Positions 45,930 to 56,779 of a DNA stretch of 64,000 nt are shown here, piece after piece; the stretch's first letter is position 1; the number at the start of each line of letters is the position of its first letter. The notes beneath the pieces are model-generated. The model did not search any database. It saw only the letters and a program-made list of their open reading frames with translations, and was not told the origin of the DNA. The translations under genes and the position numbers were made by a program. The stretch is from the NCBI GenBank assembly GCA_963920525.1, contig OY986435.1:103522615-103586614 (forward strand), written 5' to 3'. The stretch is from Dichetophora obliterata (lineage: Eukaryota; Arthropoda; Insecta; Diptera; Sciomyzidae).

Positions 45930-46464
45930 AAAAGAAATAAAACATGTATAATAATAATATTAAAAAGGAACATTAATTTCAGTACTTCAGTCTTTTATAT
46001 GTGTGGCTATTGACCTTTAATTACATTAATTTTATAAGTACAATATTTACAGAAAAGCAATATGTAAAACAATATATAATTGCATAAAAAAGGAACACAA
46101 AATTATGTAACTTATTCAGTTTAGTGTAAAATTAATCATATGGGTTGCTATTGCCCTTTAAATTTATTAAGCTTACATTGCACGTTGAAAAGAAAATAAA
46201 AAGATTCAAATAGAAACATTTATTGTGAAAAGACTATAAGAGATAAAGACTTGAAATTTATTTTTCGTATATAATACAAAAAACTAATATTACAAAAAAG
46301 ATATTTTTTTAATGCGTTTCCTTCTCGCTGGGAGTCGTAAAAAAGTAGTCGTATTCAGCCAGGGTCAAGATATTTTGGTCTCAATTTATCGGAAACAAAA
46401 AAATCAGAGCTCATATTAATAAAGGTACTTGTTAGTACAACCTATACTAGAATTATTAAGTTTT
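45930..46464. other. Non-coding piggyBac interior
   Basis: Nothing coding is recognised, including no C-terminal piggyBac transposase. Confidence 0.4.
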
Positions 46465-46693
46465 GGGTCTGTTCGGAAATGCATCACGACTTGCAGTATG
46501 TGCATAACTGGCATTTATCAAGCGTCCAAATTGCAGCGTGAATTTTTTGATGCGAATGATGAGTGACGCTTGATAGAAAAATTACATTTTGGAATGTTTG
46601 ACGTTTGCAGTGCTGCAAAATTTTCCTTTTTCGAACATTTTGCTTGTGTAGCAAAAGCAATTTGCGCATCATGATGCATTTTCGAACAGACCC
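46465..46693. mobile_element. 229-base Harbinger-like MITE
   Basis: The ends read GGGTCTGTTCGGAAATGCAT and, inverted, GGGTCTGTTCGAAAATGCAT. TTT lies on each side and could be a 3-base duplication. Short length, GGG-starting ends with CTGTTCG and a 3-base duplication resemble PIF/Harbinger MITEs. The 74-codon frame inside is not a gene. Confidence 0.6.
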
Positions 46694-46892
46694 TTTGTTA
46701 CAATTCACAATCGCTACAGGGATCTTAAGGGTTAAAAATTACAGATTTTTTTAAAAATTCGCACTCACAACAAATGCCTTAAATTGAGTGTTTTTAATAT
46801 TTTTTTACAACGTGCAATGTCACCTTAAATTTAGAAGTTTAATCAAATCAAATCTATTTAAGAATCAAAATAAAAAATCATGCAGTGCAGGA

Positions 46893-46985
46893 TTAATGTT
46901 GGACTCTATCATCATTCAATAAAACCACAAAAGCGTTAATTAAAGTGAAAACCTCAAAGTATGATTTTTTATTTATTCAAAGAAC
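46893..46985. mobile_element. hAT-like element copy 2, right part
   Basis: After TTAA the sequence resumes the match to 51375-51470 (GACTCTATCAT, ATTCAATAAAA). It breaks off near 46985. Confidence 0.6.
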
Positions 46986-47254
46986 AGAATAAATACTAAA
47001 CCTCTGCACGAGTGCGCTTGAAAAACATTTCAGAACACTGATTTGTGGAGCAAGCGTTGGTTATGTTCGGCTTCATTAATTAGAACAAACGTAACACTAC
47101 AGAGAGCACTCGTCGCGTGAGCAGAACAAAAACAAAAGAAAACCGAATTAATGTTATGCTTGAGTCGACAGAGAAGAGCGCAACAGAACGAAATGACTTG
47201 AATGTGATCAACAGCAGAACGCTTGGAGTTAGGATGTGTTGTTTAGGTTTCATA
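46986..47254. other. Non-coding dispersed repeat
   Basis: AAACCTCTGCAC and AGAACATAA-type words also occur inverted near 51900-52010, so this is part of a diverged repeat. No gene. Confidence 0.4.
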
Positions 47255-47262
47255 GTTTCTGC

Positions 47263-47853
47263 CATGGTGTAAGAAATAGAGGTGTTAGTGAGTTTGACAC
47301 TTCTCTCTCAAAATGATAAAATTATGTTTCCCCGCTCTTGTCAAAAACAGCTGATGGTGAATTGCAATGAAAAAAAAATTTTGTTAAATTCGTGTCTTTC
47401 TGCAAGTTTATAAGATTTTTACTGAGACTAAAGTGAGAATAAAGTGATATGGAAAACTATAAAAAATATATGAGACGCTGTGCGTTATGCAAAAAAACAA
47501 CGATGTGAATGCAAGACAATTTGCATGCTGGCCAAAGCTTTATGTCGGCGGCACCTTCCAGCGCATGTTTCTGATAAAATGGCCAAAACATTCAACGACA
47601 AACTTGGCAAATCGGTGAAGACAACTGCAATAACTTTTTGTCAACACAACACGGCACAATTAATTGCATTTTATATTTCTTTATACTTAATTCGCACAAT
47701 AAAAACTAAAGCACATCATCTAGCAACTCAAACAAATAACACAATTTGACAACTATTAACAGTTCCGCTCCTTCGCTCACAATATTTTGACAGAAGCAAA
47801 GAAATTAATGGTGTTGTCAAAAACTCACTAACACCTGGTTATCTTACACCATG
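47263..47853. mobile_element. P-like MITE, complete copy
   Basis: The element is 591 bases. The ends read CATGGTGTAAGAAATAGAGG and, inverted, CATGGTGTAAGATAACCAGG. The 8-base target duplication GTTTCTGC is at 47255-47262 and 47854-47861. The inner end segment TTAGTGAGTTT is also inverted. No coding. Confidence 0.88.
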
Positions 47854-47861
47854 GTTTCTGC

Positions 47862-48176
47862 ATTTCCTTCTAAAGTAAAAATTATCTAAAACGCCAAAAA
47901 AAGGGATTTTCTTATTATTTATTGAAATTATATAATTGAAATTTTTACAATATTTAATTTAATAAAAGTTATTAAAGAATTAAAAATAAATATATTTTTA
48001 AGTAACAACAAAAAAATTAATTAAATTTTATTGTGTTGCTAATGGGGATATTTTCTTGTTGTTTTTACTTTTACTATTGGTGGTGGTTTTGTTGATTATT
48101 ATTTTTTGCATTCTTATGATGTTGGATTGTTATTGTTATTTTTTCTGTTGATGATTATAATGATGATTAATTTGTA
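47862..48176. other. AT-rich, TTG-rich low-complexity stretch
   Basis: Runs of TTG and TTAT words, no coding signal. Confidence 0.5.
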
Positions 48177-48446
48177 AATATGATTACTAGTAATGATGTG
48201 ATTACGTTTGTTGTTGGCGTTGTTGTTTATGATAGTACTGGTGTTGTTGTTGGTCTATTGCGATGATGTTTATGTTTTTCATTGTTATTATTTTGTGGTA
48301 GATCTTAGTAAAATATGATTACTAGTAATGATGTGATTACGTTTGTTGTTGGCGTTGTTGTTTATGATAGTACTGGTGTTGTTGTTGGTCTATTGCGATG
48401 ATGTTTATGTTTTTCATTGTTATTATTTTGTGGTAGATCTTAGTAA
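48177..48446. repeat. 135-base tandem duplication
   Basis: AATATGATTACTAGTAATG begins both units, 135 bases apart, and the rest is almost identical. It is followed by a short (GATCT)n run at 48465-48485. Confidence 0.85.
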
Positions 48447-48487
48447 AACTGAATCTACTAGATCTGATCTGATCTGATCTACTAGAA

Positions 48488-49642
48488 AAATGTGATTTCG
48501 GAGGGTATTTTTCAATCATTTCAAATCTAATTTTGTAGAAATATTTAAGGTAATTGAAAAATAACGCCAGTATTTTATGGCAGGGCCGTAGTCAGGATTT
48601 ACCCATGGGAGGGGGGTCTTGATGAAATTTTTTTCAAAATTATAATATAGGTACAATTATTTGTTTCATTTCAATTTTACGTTGAGTGTTTTATATATTA
48701 TATACAGTAGCGAACAAAATAAATATTCAGATATGTTTAGATAATTAATACTAGTTTACAAATTTCGTATCCGGTAAACCCATTCTTATTCCTATATGTA
48801 CGTTTAACCCTGGTTTCATATCTGTACTCAGTTTCCTCCTATATTGTAACATTTTCAATTTACAGGGTGTTTAACGTTCTTGGCACGTGTTTAGTATAAC
48901 TGATCTAGAATCTGAACTAATCACCATAAAATAAAACATATCCTTTAGTATTTTAGAGAAAATATCAGCTTTTCAATCCATACATCAACACTATCGTGTC
49001 ATGTGCGGTAGCGGAGCAAACATTTTGAGATTATCCAACGAAATATTAACAAATTTTGTACCTTTTCAACAAATCTTTTGTATCCTGAATATTGAAAATT
49101 TTACAATATAGGATGAAACTAAGTACAGATTTGACACCAGCGTTGAAACTACAGATAGGAATGATATTGGGTTTATCGGATACGAAATTTGTAGACTTGT
49201 ATTATTTATCCAAACATATTTAAAAGGAGACTGCTATTTTTTCGCTCGCAGCTGTATGTATATAAAGGTGCCTCGACTTGTATGGGGTAAAAAGTTATAT
49301 TTTAACCCCTCTAAAAATTACCCTTATTCTCTTTTATAACAATTCCCAAAATATTTTAGCTGTTACGATAATCGCCAGTGATATCCAAAATTCATGTTTT
49401 CCGTAAATATATTGGCTGGTGTAATAGTTTTTGCAAACTTAAAGTAAAAATTATATGAAACAAATAATTGTACCTATATTTTAATTTTGAAAAAAAATTT
49501 CATCAAAATCCCCCTCCCATTGGTAAATCCTGACTACGGCCCTGGCATAAAATACTGGCGTTATTTTTCATCTATCTTAATTATTTCTAAAAAATTCGAG
49601 TTAAAATTATTTAAAAAATACCCTCCAAAATCACATAAAATA
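48488..49642. repeat. Inverted repeat pair around a Tc1-like MITE
   Basis: The left arm (about 48488-48690) and right arm (about 49440-49642) are imperfect inverses, sharing TAACGCCAGTATTTTATG, GGCCGTAGTCAGGATTTAC and AGGGTATTTTT. The arms enclose the MITE at 48705-49254. The parent family and target duplication are unclear. Confidence 0.7.
48705..49254. mobile_element. 550-base Tc1-like MITE
   Basis: The ends read CAGTAGCGAACAAAAT and, inverted, CAGCTGCGAGCGAAAAAAT. TA lies on each side. Inverted similarity continues for about 150 bases (AAATTTCGTATCCGGTAAAC near each end). No transposase. Confidence 0.8.
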
Positions 49643-49767
49643 ATACTTAAATTTGCAAAATACAATATAATATGCATTTAAAACTCTAAAATATGCGCTA
49701 AAAAAAGGTAAAATATGCAATAAAAAATATTTTAATTAGTTTTTATGATCTATGAAATTATTACATG

Positions 49768-50149
49768 AACTAAATTGTGAGCTTTAGATCAAGTAAGTTT
49801 TTAAGAAGGTAACAACAACAACAACAACTCTGTATAGAGTCAATCACTCAGCTGACCAGACAGTCTGTTTCGGAAATCGCTACATTTTTCTCTTCAGTAG
49901 TCTTTGAGTGATTAAGCTGTCATCAACTCACTGTTTTAAACCACTATATGAGTGCGCAGATTTTGCAATTCATTCTTTTAAATTGTATGTCTGCTAATCA
50001 TATGACATTTCAAAGAGAAGCAACTAGAACAGTTGGCAACCCTTGATAGAGTTGATGCAGACTGTCTGGTCAGCTGAGTGATTGACAGAGTTGTTGTTGT
50101 TGTTGTTGCCTCCTAAAAACTTACATGATCTAAAGCTCACAATTTAGTT
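49768..50149. mobile_element. 382-base fold-back element with CAA microsatellite
   Basis: Inverted arms of about 100 bases start AACTAAATTGTGAGCTTTAG and contain (AAC)n and ATCACTCAGCTGACCAGAC. The unpaired middle is about 170 bases. No clear target duplication. Confidence 0.7.
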
Positions 50150-50736
50150 AAAAAAATATTTTTCTTATATTTTATTATCGGTTAAAAAAATATTGCATTT
50201 AATTAACAAAAAAAACAATTCATTTTTAATTTTAAATACATATAAAATTAATTTATCAAAAAAAAATAAAGTGCATTTAAAGTACCTTATAATTCTAAGT
50301 TATCTTTTTCCGTATGTCTTATTAAATTTTAATGGTTGCAAATCAAAAAAAAGCAAAATATGCAAAAACCACATGAATTTATTGTTAAAAAATATACGCA
50401 ATTAATATGCAAAAATAAGCATTTTTTGTAAAATATGCAAAACCATGCATTTATTGCAAAATATTTAAAAATATGCACTAACTATTGAATGCCATTTAGA
50501 AGGAATTACTTAACCATTACGCAGATATACAAAGGATAACTTAACCATTTACGCTTTAAGATACCCAGTAAAAACTTGCATTTGCATGAAATTTCTAGCC
50601 CTTAATCTCTTTGCCAATGTTCTGCTGCGTTAGGTGTGATCGATGCTTTTCTCGCTGTTATCAATCAATTTTGTTTTATAGAACGAATAACATCGTGTTC
50701 TGGTAAAGCAAGCGGCGAACAAGTTCTGCTTTGAAG
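50150..50736. other. AT-rich non-coding stretch
   Basis: Repeated AAAATATGCAAAA words at 50340-50480. No gene recognised. Confidence 0.45.
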
Positions 50737-50744
50737 CTTACGAG

Positions 50745-51861
50745 CAGGGTTCGGACTTGGAAATTCGTAAATCGCAGTAAATTTTGAAAAAAAAACGCAG
50801 TAAAACGAACTTTTTCGCAGTAGTTTTTTGTTTTTTTTTATTTACAACCATGTACGTACATTTACTACTAATGTATGAACATTTTATACTAATAACGTAA
50901 TATACACTTAACTATATACTTTGTATTTGCATGTTGCAGAAACATATTTCTTACTGATTCAAAATATATTTGCCGTAGACAAATTCAATCACGGTCTTTA
51001 AAAGGTCGCAAAAACTTATGTAGAACTTTAAAATAATTGTTTTTATTGCAATGACAGCTTCATCTGACAAATTACTTTCTTCTGTTTTAAAGCTTAGACC
51101 ACAGTATATAGATGTAATGTACAGATGGGCCCTTGAAACTGCATTTTCATAATCAACATCAATGCTCAAGGGAGAGTTGTCTAAAGTGGGACCGGTTTTG
51201 TTTTTTCATCATAATTTTTCACAATGAAATTATTGGAGCCAAATATATCAATGGATTGGCTTATAAAATGACTATCTTTTTGCTAAATACAGTTTTTAGT
51301 TTTGTTGGAAAGTTTCATTACATTTTTCCAAAAATCTAAAAGGCTTAAGATCGGCTCCAGAAATTGTTGTCTTTTAACGTGAGACTCTATCATACATTCA
51401 ATAAAATCACAGAAAGCGTAAAGTAATTGAAATGAAAACTCCAAATAATGAATATTTTTTTATTCAAAGAATTTTTTTTTTCTGCATTTGAACAGAAATC
51501 ACTTTGAAATCGTGATAAACCAAAAAAATAATGACAAAATTCACTGCCAAAAATGTTGCAAAAATTTTTTTTCTGAAATTTTGTTTCTCCAAGTCCATTT
51601 GAAAAGTTATGGCGCTTCAAAGCTACACTGTCATTGTCAAAACATTGGTGATGCCTGTGGAAAATATCGGAGAGAAGTTCGAGTCTCACTTTAGACAACT
51701 CTCCCTTAAATATTTTTAAAATATCACAAAAATAACCATTTAAATGTTTGTGGCTAATAAATCGCAGTAGATTTAGAAAAAACGCAGTGACGCAGTAAAA
51801 CCATAAATTTTGCTAAAAAGCGCAGTAGATCTACTGCAATTGCAGTAAAGTCCGAACACTG
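50745..51861. mobile_element. hAT-like element, complete copy
   Basis: The element is 1,117 bases. The ends read CAGGGTTCGGACTT and, inverted, CAGTGTTCGGACTT. The 8-base target duplication CTTACGAG is at 50737-50744 and 51862-51869. CGCAGTAAA words recur near both ends. A short plus-strand frame near 51490-51695 contains HCQKCCKNF, then VHLKSYGASKLH, a possible C2H2 zinc finger, but there is no transposase. It contains the undisturbed TTAA that carries a piggyBac in copy 2. Confidence 0.82.
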
Positions 51862-51869
51862 CTTACGAG

Positions 51870-52004
51870 TGCTCTGCACTGCTCGGTTCCTGTCGTTTAA
51901 TGAATTGGTTATGTTCTGCTTGACTTAACAGAGTTATGTTATGTTCTGAACTCGGCACTGTTGGCTCTACTGTTTTAGAAAAAACGAGTGCATTTGTGCA
52001 GAGG
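51870..52004. other. Short spacer between hAT-like copies
   Basis: It continues the repeat sequence that flanks the complete hAT-like copy. No gene. Confidence 0.4.
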
Positions 52005-52518
52005 TTTAATAAATACAGAATATTCTGCGTTTGAACAGGAATCACTTTGAAATCGTAAAGATAAATGAAAAACAAACATTTGAGTATATATAGCATAAAA
52101 AAGAAAGACAAAATTATCACTGCCTAAAATGATGAAAAAACTTTGTTCTGATATTTTTTCACTATTAGGCCTATTACGGTTCACAACACAACAGTAATTT
52201 GGCATGAATATAAGCGTCGCGTATTTTTTCTTCAAGTAAACATGAAAATCATGGCGCATCGAAGCTACACTGTCAATGTCAAAACATTGGTGATGCCTGT
52301 GGAAAATATTGAAGAAAAGTTCGAGTCCCACATCAGAAGTGGTCGCACTTTAGACAAATCTCCCTTACATATTCCAAAAATATGACAAAAATAACCATAA
52401 AAATGTTTGTGGAGAACAAATCGCAGTAGATTTGGAAAAACCGCAGTGACGCAGTAGAACAACAAATTTTGCTAAAAACCGCAGTAGATCTACTGCAATT
52501 GCAGTAAAGTCCGAACAC
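52005..52518. mobile_element. hAT-like element copy 3, 5'-truncated
   Basis: This matches the right half of 51460-51861 (shared TGTCAAAACATTGGTGATG, CGCAGTAGATCTACTGC) and ends AAGTCCGAACACT with the last G lost. The left half is missing. Confidence 0.7.
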
Positions 52519-52937
52519 TTGGATGGTGCTTACATTCAACAAGCAGCACAACACAACAGCAAACCAAGGTTTCCTCTTTTTGTCGCGAGAGATTCTCTCA
52601 ATATAACACGGCAGCAGAGTTGCCATAAAAGGGAATTTTCAAACTTTTTACGGGAATTATCAGCCTAAAAGGAAAAACGGGAATATCACTCTTAAAAACG
52701 GGGAAAATGAGGTTGACCGTTTTTTTGTGAAAAAAGTGTAATTTTTTTTTTAAAACATAACATTAACATTTTGTATTCAAATACATTTTAAAATTATCTG
52801 AGTTCATCTTGGGTTTTAATTTAATTTTAATTATCTTAATTAGCATGTGTGCTTCATTAAAGTTCATTTGGAATGTTATATAGCTGTAAACTCAAACATA
52901 ATTTGTTCACCTTAATTTGAAAAATTGGTAAGTAAGA
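52519..52937. other. Non-coding, possible hAT-like start
   Basis: CAGAGTTGCCATAAAAGG at 52615 looks like a hAT terminus. No partner was found. Confidence 0.3.
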
Positions 52938-53351
52938 CAGATAGTGGAACAATTGAAGATGAACGGAAACTAGTTTTTTTTTTCGTTTTTTTTTTAATCT
53001 TATGTATTAAGGCCTTCTAAGTTTAATTCCGTAAAAATTTCAGGCCGCTCTCAAGTCGTTTAGAAGTTATAGGGGTCCAAAGTTGTAAAAATTACTCTGA
53101 AAAACTTGTGATTTTTTTTTTATTTTCCTACAAAAGTAAGAATTATGGGTATCAAAAGAAAGGTAATGCTGTCACCTTTTTAACGAGTCTTCAATCCTAA
53201 AAATCCATGCATTACTTTTGAAGATATAACATTTTACGTATTGATTTTGAATTTTTACGGAAATGAACTTAAAAGGCCTTAATACATACGATTAAAAAAA
53301 AACAAATGTAAATTTTGAGTTTCCGTTCATTTTCAATTATGCCCAGATAGT
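52938..53351. mobile_element. 414-base inverted-repeat element
   Basis: Arms of about 100 bases share ATGAACGGAAACT, TATGTATTAAGGCCTT and TTTCCGTAAAAAT (left 52940-53045, right 53245-53350). No coding. The target duplication is unclear. Confidence 0.65.
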
Positions 53352-55449
53352 TTTTAAAAGATAGTTTTTCTCGGACGTAGGCGAAGCATTCAGACTTTTG
53401 GCATTTGATATTCCTATCGTTTTGAAATATAAAACGTATTCTTCATTAATTCCATTGTGTTCCTATTTTCCTCATTTATTTAAAAATTTTGAATTAATTG
53501 ATCTCGACTAAGAATATAGATCACTAAGAAATATCGATTATGTATTGAACACAAAATGCGCCAAATTTTTGGCATCATGTTTTAAATATGAAATTTGCAG
53601 ATACAAGTGAAATGTTCCCCAAAATTAAAGAAACTCTTTTCATTACATTTACATTACATTTTTTCATTTTTCTCTTCCGCATAGCAGAAATTAAATAGAA
53701 ATATTATAAGAAATCAGTTAGGCAACCGTACTGTAAATGGTATTTTACACACCAAAATGCTTATGAAAATTCAAAACTGCATAGGATTTTAAATCAAAAA
53801 GAAGTGTTTGCAGTTACACTCAAGTAATTGTACGAATAATAAATGTGATGTATTGCTTAAGGTATCCTTTTAATTACATTACTAAGGTTTGTATTGTTAT
53901 GGTTTCTATTTAAAATAAGACACTGAAGCAAGAAGAAAAAGTCGACAATTTTCCTTTAAAATACTTTAAAAGAGGGTGAAAAACGGAAAAATGTTAAGGA
54001 AAGAACGGCAAAAACTTCTGAAAGACCGCCTGAACGAACGAAAGAAACCTCGTTCGTTCGCTCGGTTTAAACACTTTGCCCGAACAAACAGTGTTCACTA
54101 TAAATTTATCGCGAACGATGTTTGCCCGGTGTAAACAGTAAATTAGGGCGAAAATACCAAAATATGTAGTAATTTAAGTTTTATGTTTTTTAAAGTGTTC
54201 TGTTAATTTTCGCTGCAATATAATTGTGTTGTGTAAAGGGCCAATTAGAGTTTTTTTAAGCGAAAAACCCTATATTTAAAGTTTCATTTTAAAGCGCCTG
54301 TTTATTTGAGGTAATTTTTTTTAAATAATAACTATATAACTTTTAATGAAAATTTTCGAGTTAATGGAAATCAAATATTATTTAATATAGCAGGAATTCG
54401 AAATAGAGCTTGTTGAACTAAAATAAAAAATGAAACTTTTTGAGTTTTTAATCGAAGATTTTGGAAAAATGTGGATGTTAGTTGAAACTCGATTTTAAAG
54501 TTATACAATAAAAAGTATTTCTCTAAAATAAAAATCGAACGATTAAAAGTACCAATTGTATTACCTTAACAAGTACATACAATTTGGTAGCGATCCTTGG
54601 CTAGTTTTCGAGCAATGCTGTCCATCGGTTTCTTCTTGCTTCTTAAGTTTGTGCTTAAACCTACAATTTTTTTAATTGACTTAAAAAATTCTGAGAATAT
54701 GTTAAAAAAAATCTGAACATTCTGAGAATGTTAGACATGCGTAAAATGTGAAAAAATTGATTTTTGGTCGTCGAAATGGGCCCAAAACTTAAATGGGCCC
54801 TTAAGTTATTAAATATCTAATACAAGTTTTTTTTATATAATAACTAATACGAGTAATATATCGTTATAGAGTGGCAAACCATTTGTTGTTGAGAAACGGA
54901 ATACAAGTTTTAGTACTAATATAAAAATAAGGTGCTATCAACCCTGCAAGAATAGAATTTATTGCAATAAATTGTTCGCGAAGAAATTTACGTTTTTTCA
55001 GGCGGTCGTAACCCACAGTAACACATTTTTCTTTTGTAACAGCCGTTTTTCATTTTTCAATTTTTCCCATGAAATTAGTGCTGCCAGATGTAAAAATAAG
55101 TAATTCTTATTGTGGGCATTCATAGATTTTAATTTTATCGTTATATTGGGAATTTTAGGTTTCGCACCTATTTTATTGCCCACATGTGTATATACATACG
55201 TATCAATTCCTATGAACCCCTCTGAATATTTAAGATTTTGATTGAAAATGTATTACTTGGAGCTTGAAATTTTGATTGATGTTTCTGTTTTAAACTTGTT
55301 ATTTATTGAATCTGACTTAAGGAGATCGATTTTTTAGACCCTTTTCAAAGATCTAAATTTAAAATACTTGGGATATCAAAAATATCTTAACACTTGAAAT
55401 TACACTTTTAACACATTAAAACTTCAAGTTTATAGAATATTAAAGAATA
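53352..55449. other. About 2.1 kb with no recognised feature
   Basis: AT-rich with short chance frames only. A small GC-richer patch at 54020-54140 (CGTTCGTTCGCTCGG, TTTGCCCGGTGTAAACAG) has no assignable role. Confidence 0.4.
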
Positions 55450-55998
55450 CAGTGGTGGTTGGTTACGATTTTAGCACACTTTACATGTTTTGTTTTCAAG
55501 AGCAATTAATATTTCTGATAATCATAAATGAGGGATACATTTGTTGTTAAGTGTTGACCATGATTAGTATGTTGTTACTGATTCTTTTGTGCCCGGGACA
55601 TCCCGTCTGGGATGGACACAAATTAGCACATCTAATAAATGCTGTTATTTTCCGTTTTTTTCCTGCTTGGTAAGTTTTAAAAATATTTTGTTAAATTTAA
55701 GCTGTTGTTATTTAACATATATTGTTAATTACACATGGCTAAAGGAAAATGGTGCACTAGAAGAACCGTTGGACAGATGGCAAACATTTTAAATTGCTCC
55801 AGAAAGATGTTGTGCAACGCACTAAGCTATTTTCAAACCAACGATACCATCACAAATGTTAAACAGTGTCTATGGCCGAGAAAAATACGTAAATATGACG
55901 CATTAACCTTTCTATACTCGCGCATTGGTCTCTCAGACCGACAAATCAATAATTCTGTTTTTTTCAAAAATTAAAGTCACTGGGACTTTACGGTATTT
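55450..55998 (+). pseudogene. Tc1-like element, 5' part only
   Basis: A terminus CAGTGGTGGTTGGTTACG follows TA at 55448-55449. The transposase N-terminus starts at the ATG at 55735: a helix-turn-helix region GQMANILNCSRKMLCNALSY, then NVKQCLWPRKIRKYD, the family's basic link. After about 75 residues the frame shifts (IKVTGTLRYLV) and the element ends near 55998 without a catalytic domain. Confidence 0.65.
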
Positions 55999-56333
55999 AG
56001 TAGCTTCTTCTTTTTTTTTTTTTTGTTACGCATTGAGGCCTTTTTTATTAGGCAATAATTGCCTTCACCGCAAGCAGTTCGTCGATTATTCGCAAGCATG
56101 AGGGGTTGACAAAAGTCCCCTTTCAGCCTTAATGCTTGCGAATAATATGTGTAATGCCGTTGGGCGCAAGTATAGGAATGTTAAAACAGCTCAATTGTAG
56201 TTTAAAGATATCTTTCGGAAAAATTTGCCACAAAATTAAATCAAAAGATGAAGTCAAAACAGAGTGTATCTAACTGCTAAAAGAGAGGTTCAAGTTAAAT
56301 TTGGCCCGTAATTTTAAAATTGTTTTAACTTAA
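55999..56333. other. Spacer with a perfect-looking hairpin
   Basis: ATTATTCGCAAGCATGAGG near 56077 and its near-inverse CCTTAATGCTTGCGAATAAT ending near 56148 form a stem with a loop of about 34 bases. It may be the end of a retroelement. No gene. Confidence 0.45.
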
Positions 56334-56766
56334 ATGGTTGATGCCAGTAAAGCAATTGAATTACAGAAAACATTACATTTCAGGTCCGTAGACATTTGTT
56401 TTCTTCAGGAAACACATTTATCTAGGTCCAAGTATGTGCGGCTCAACAATTTCATACGAGACTATAGGTCGCAGGGAGTAGCCATCGCTCTGAGATCTAA
56501 ATTCAAATATTCTATTGTAACATTTTCGAATGTATGTTTTTCACATATTTTCATCGACTTTTGTAACGGTGTTAATAAAAATTTATTAGTAGATTCTATT
56601 TACATTCCTTGTAACTTTGTACCTGATCATTTTTATGATGGATTGGGTTACATAGCTAACTGTGCTTCAAAATTTGATGGACTGATTATCGGCGGTGACT
56701 TTAATTCAAAACATATTTCATGGAATGGATTGGAGTTTACTCATAATTTTTTAAATGGATTAAGTC
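56334..56766 (+). pseudogene. LINE endonuclease N-terminal part
   Basis: The plus-strand frame carries AP-endonuclease-like motifs: VDICFLQETHLSRSKY, GVAIALRSKF, then GGDFNSKHISWNG. It breaks off near 56766, where a different LINE begins. The rest of the domain may be at 57850 (SLDYVRICD and SDHLPLLFKLDL), meaning one Jockey-type LINE interrupted by another. This join is inferred. Confidence 0.75.
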
Positions 56767-56779
56767 CTAATTGTACTCT

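Larger units (their letters stand above)
38849..46892 (+). mobile_element. piggyBac element carrying nested insertions
   Basis: It starts CCCTACACTGCATAGCG after TTAA (38845-38848) and ends ATGCAGTGCAGGA before TTAA (46893-46896), so the ends match at 11 of 13 bases. A subterminal inverted copy GTATCACAGTTGATAC with ATGCAGTGTG lies near 39212-39241. Flanking sequence on both sides matches one continuous stretch around 51374, which is the empty site. Inside are a Tc1-like MITE, a hAT-like element, a Tc1-like element, mariner C and a Harbinger-like MITE. Confidence 0.8.

Noticed and set aside
48465..48485. Short GATCT repeats next to a 135-base duplication, considered as a CRISPR-like array
   Set aside because: No regular spacers and the setting is eukaryotic. 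It is a simple microsatellite.
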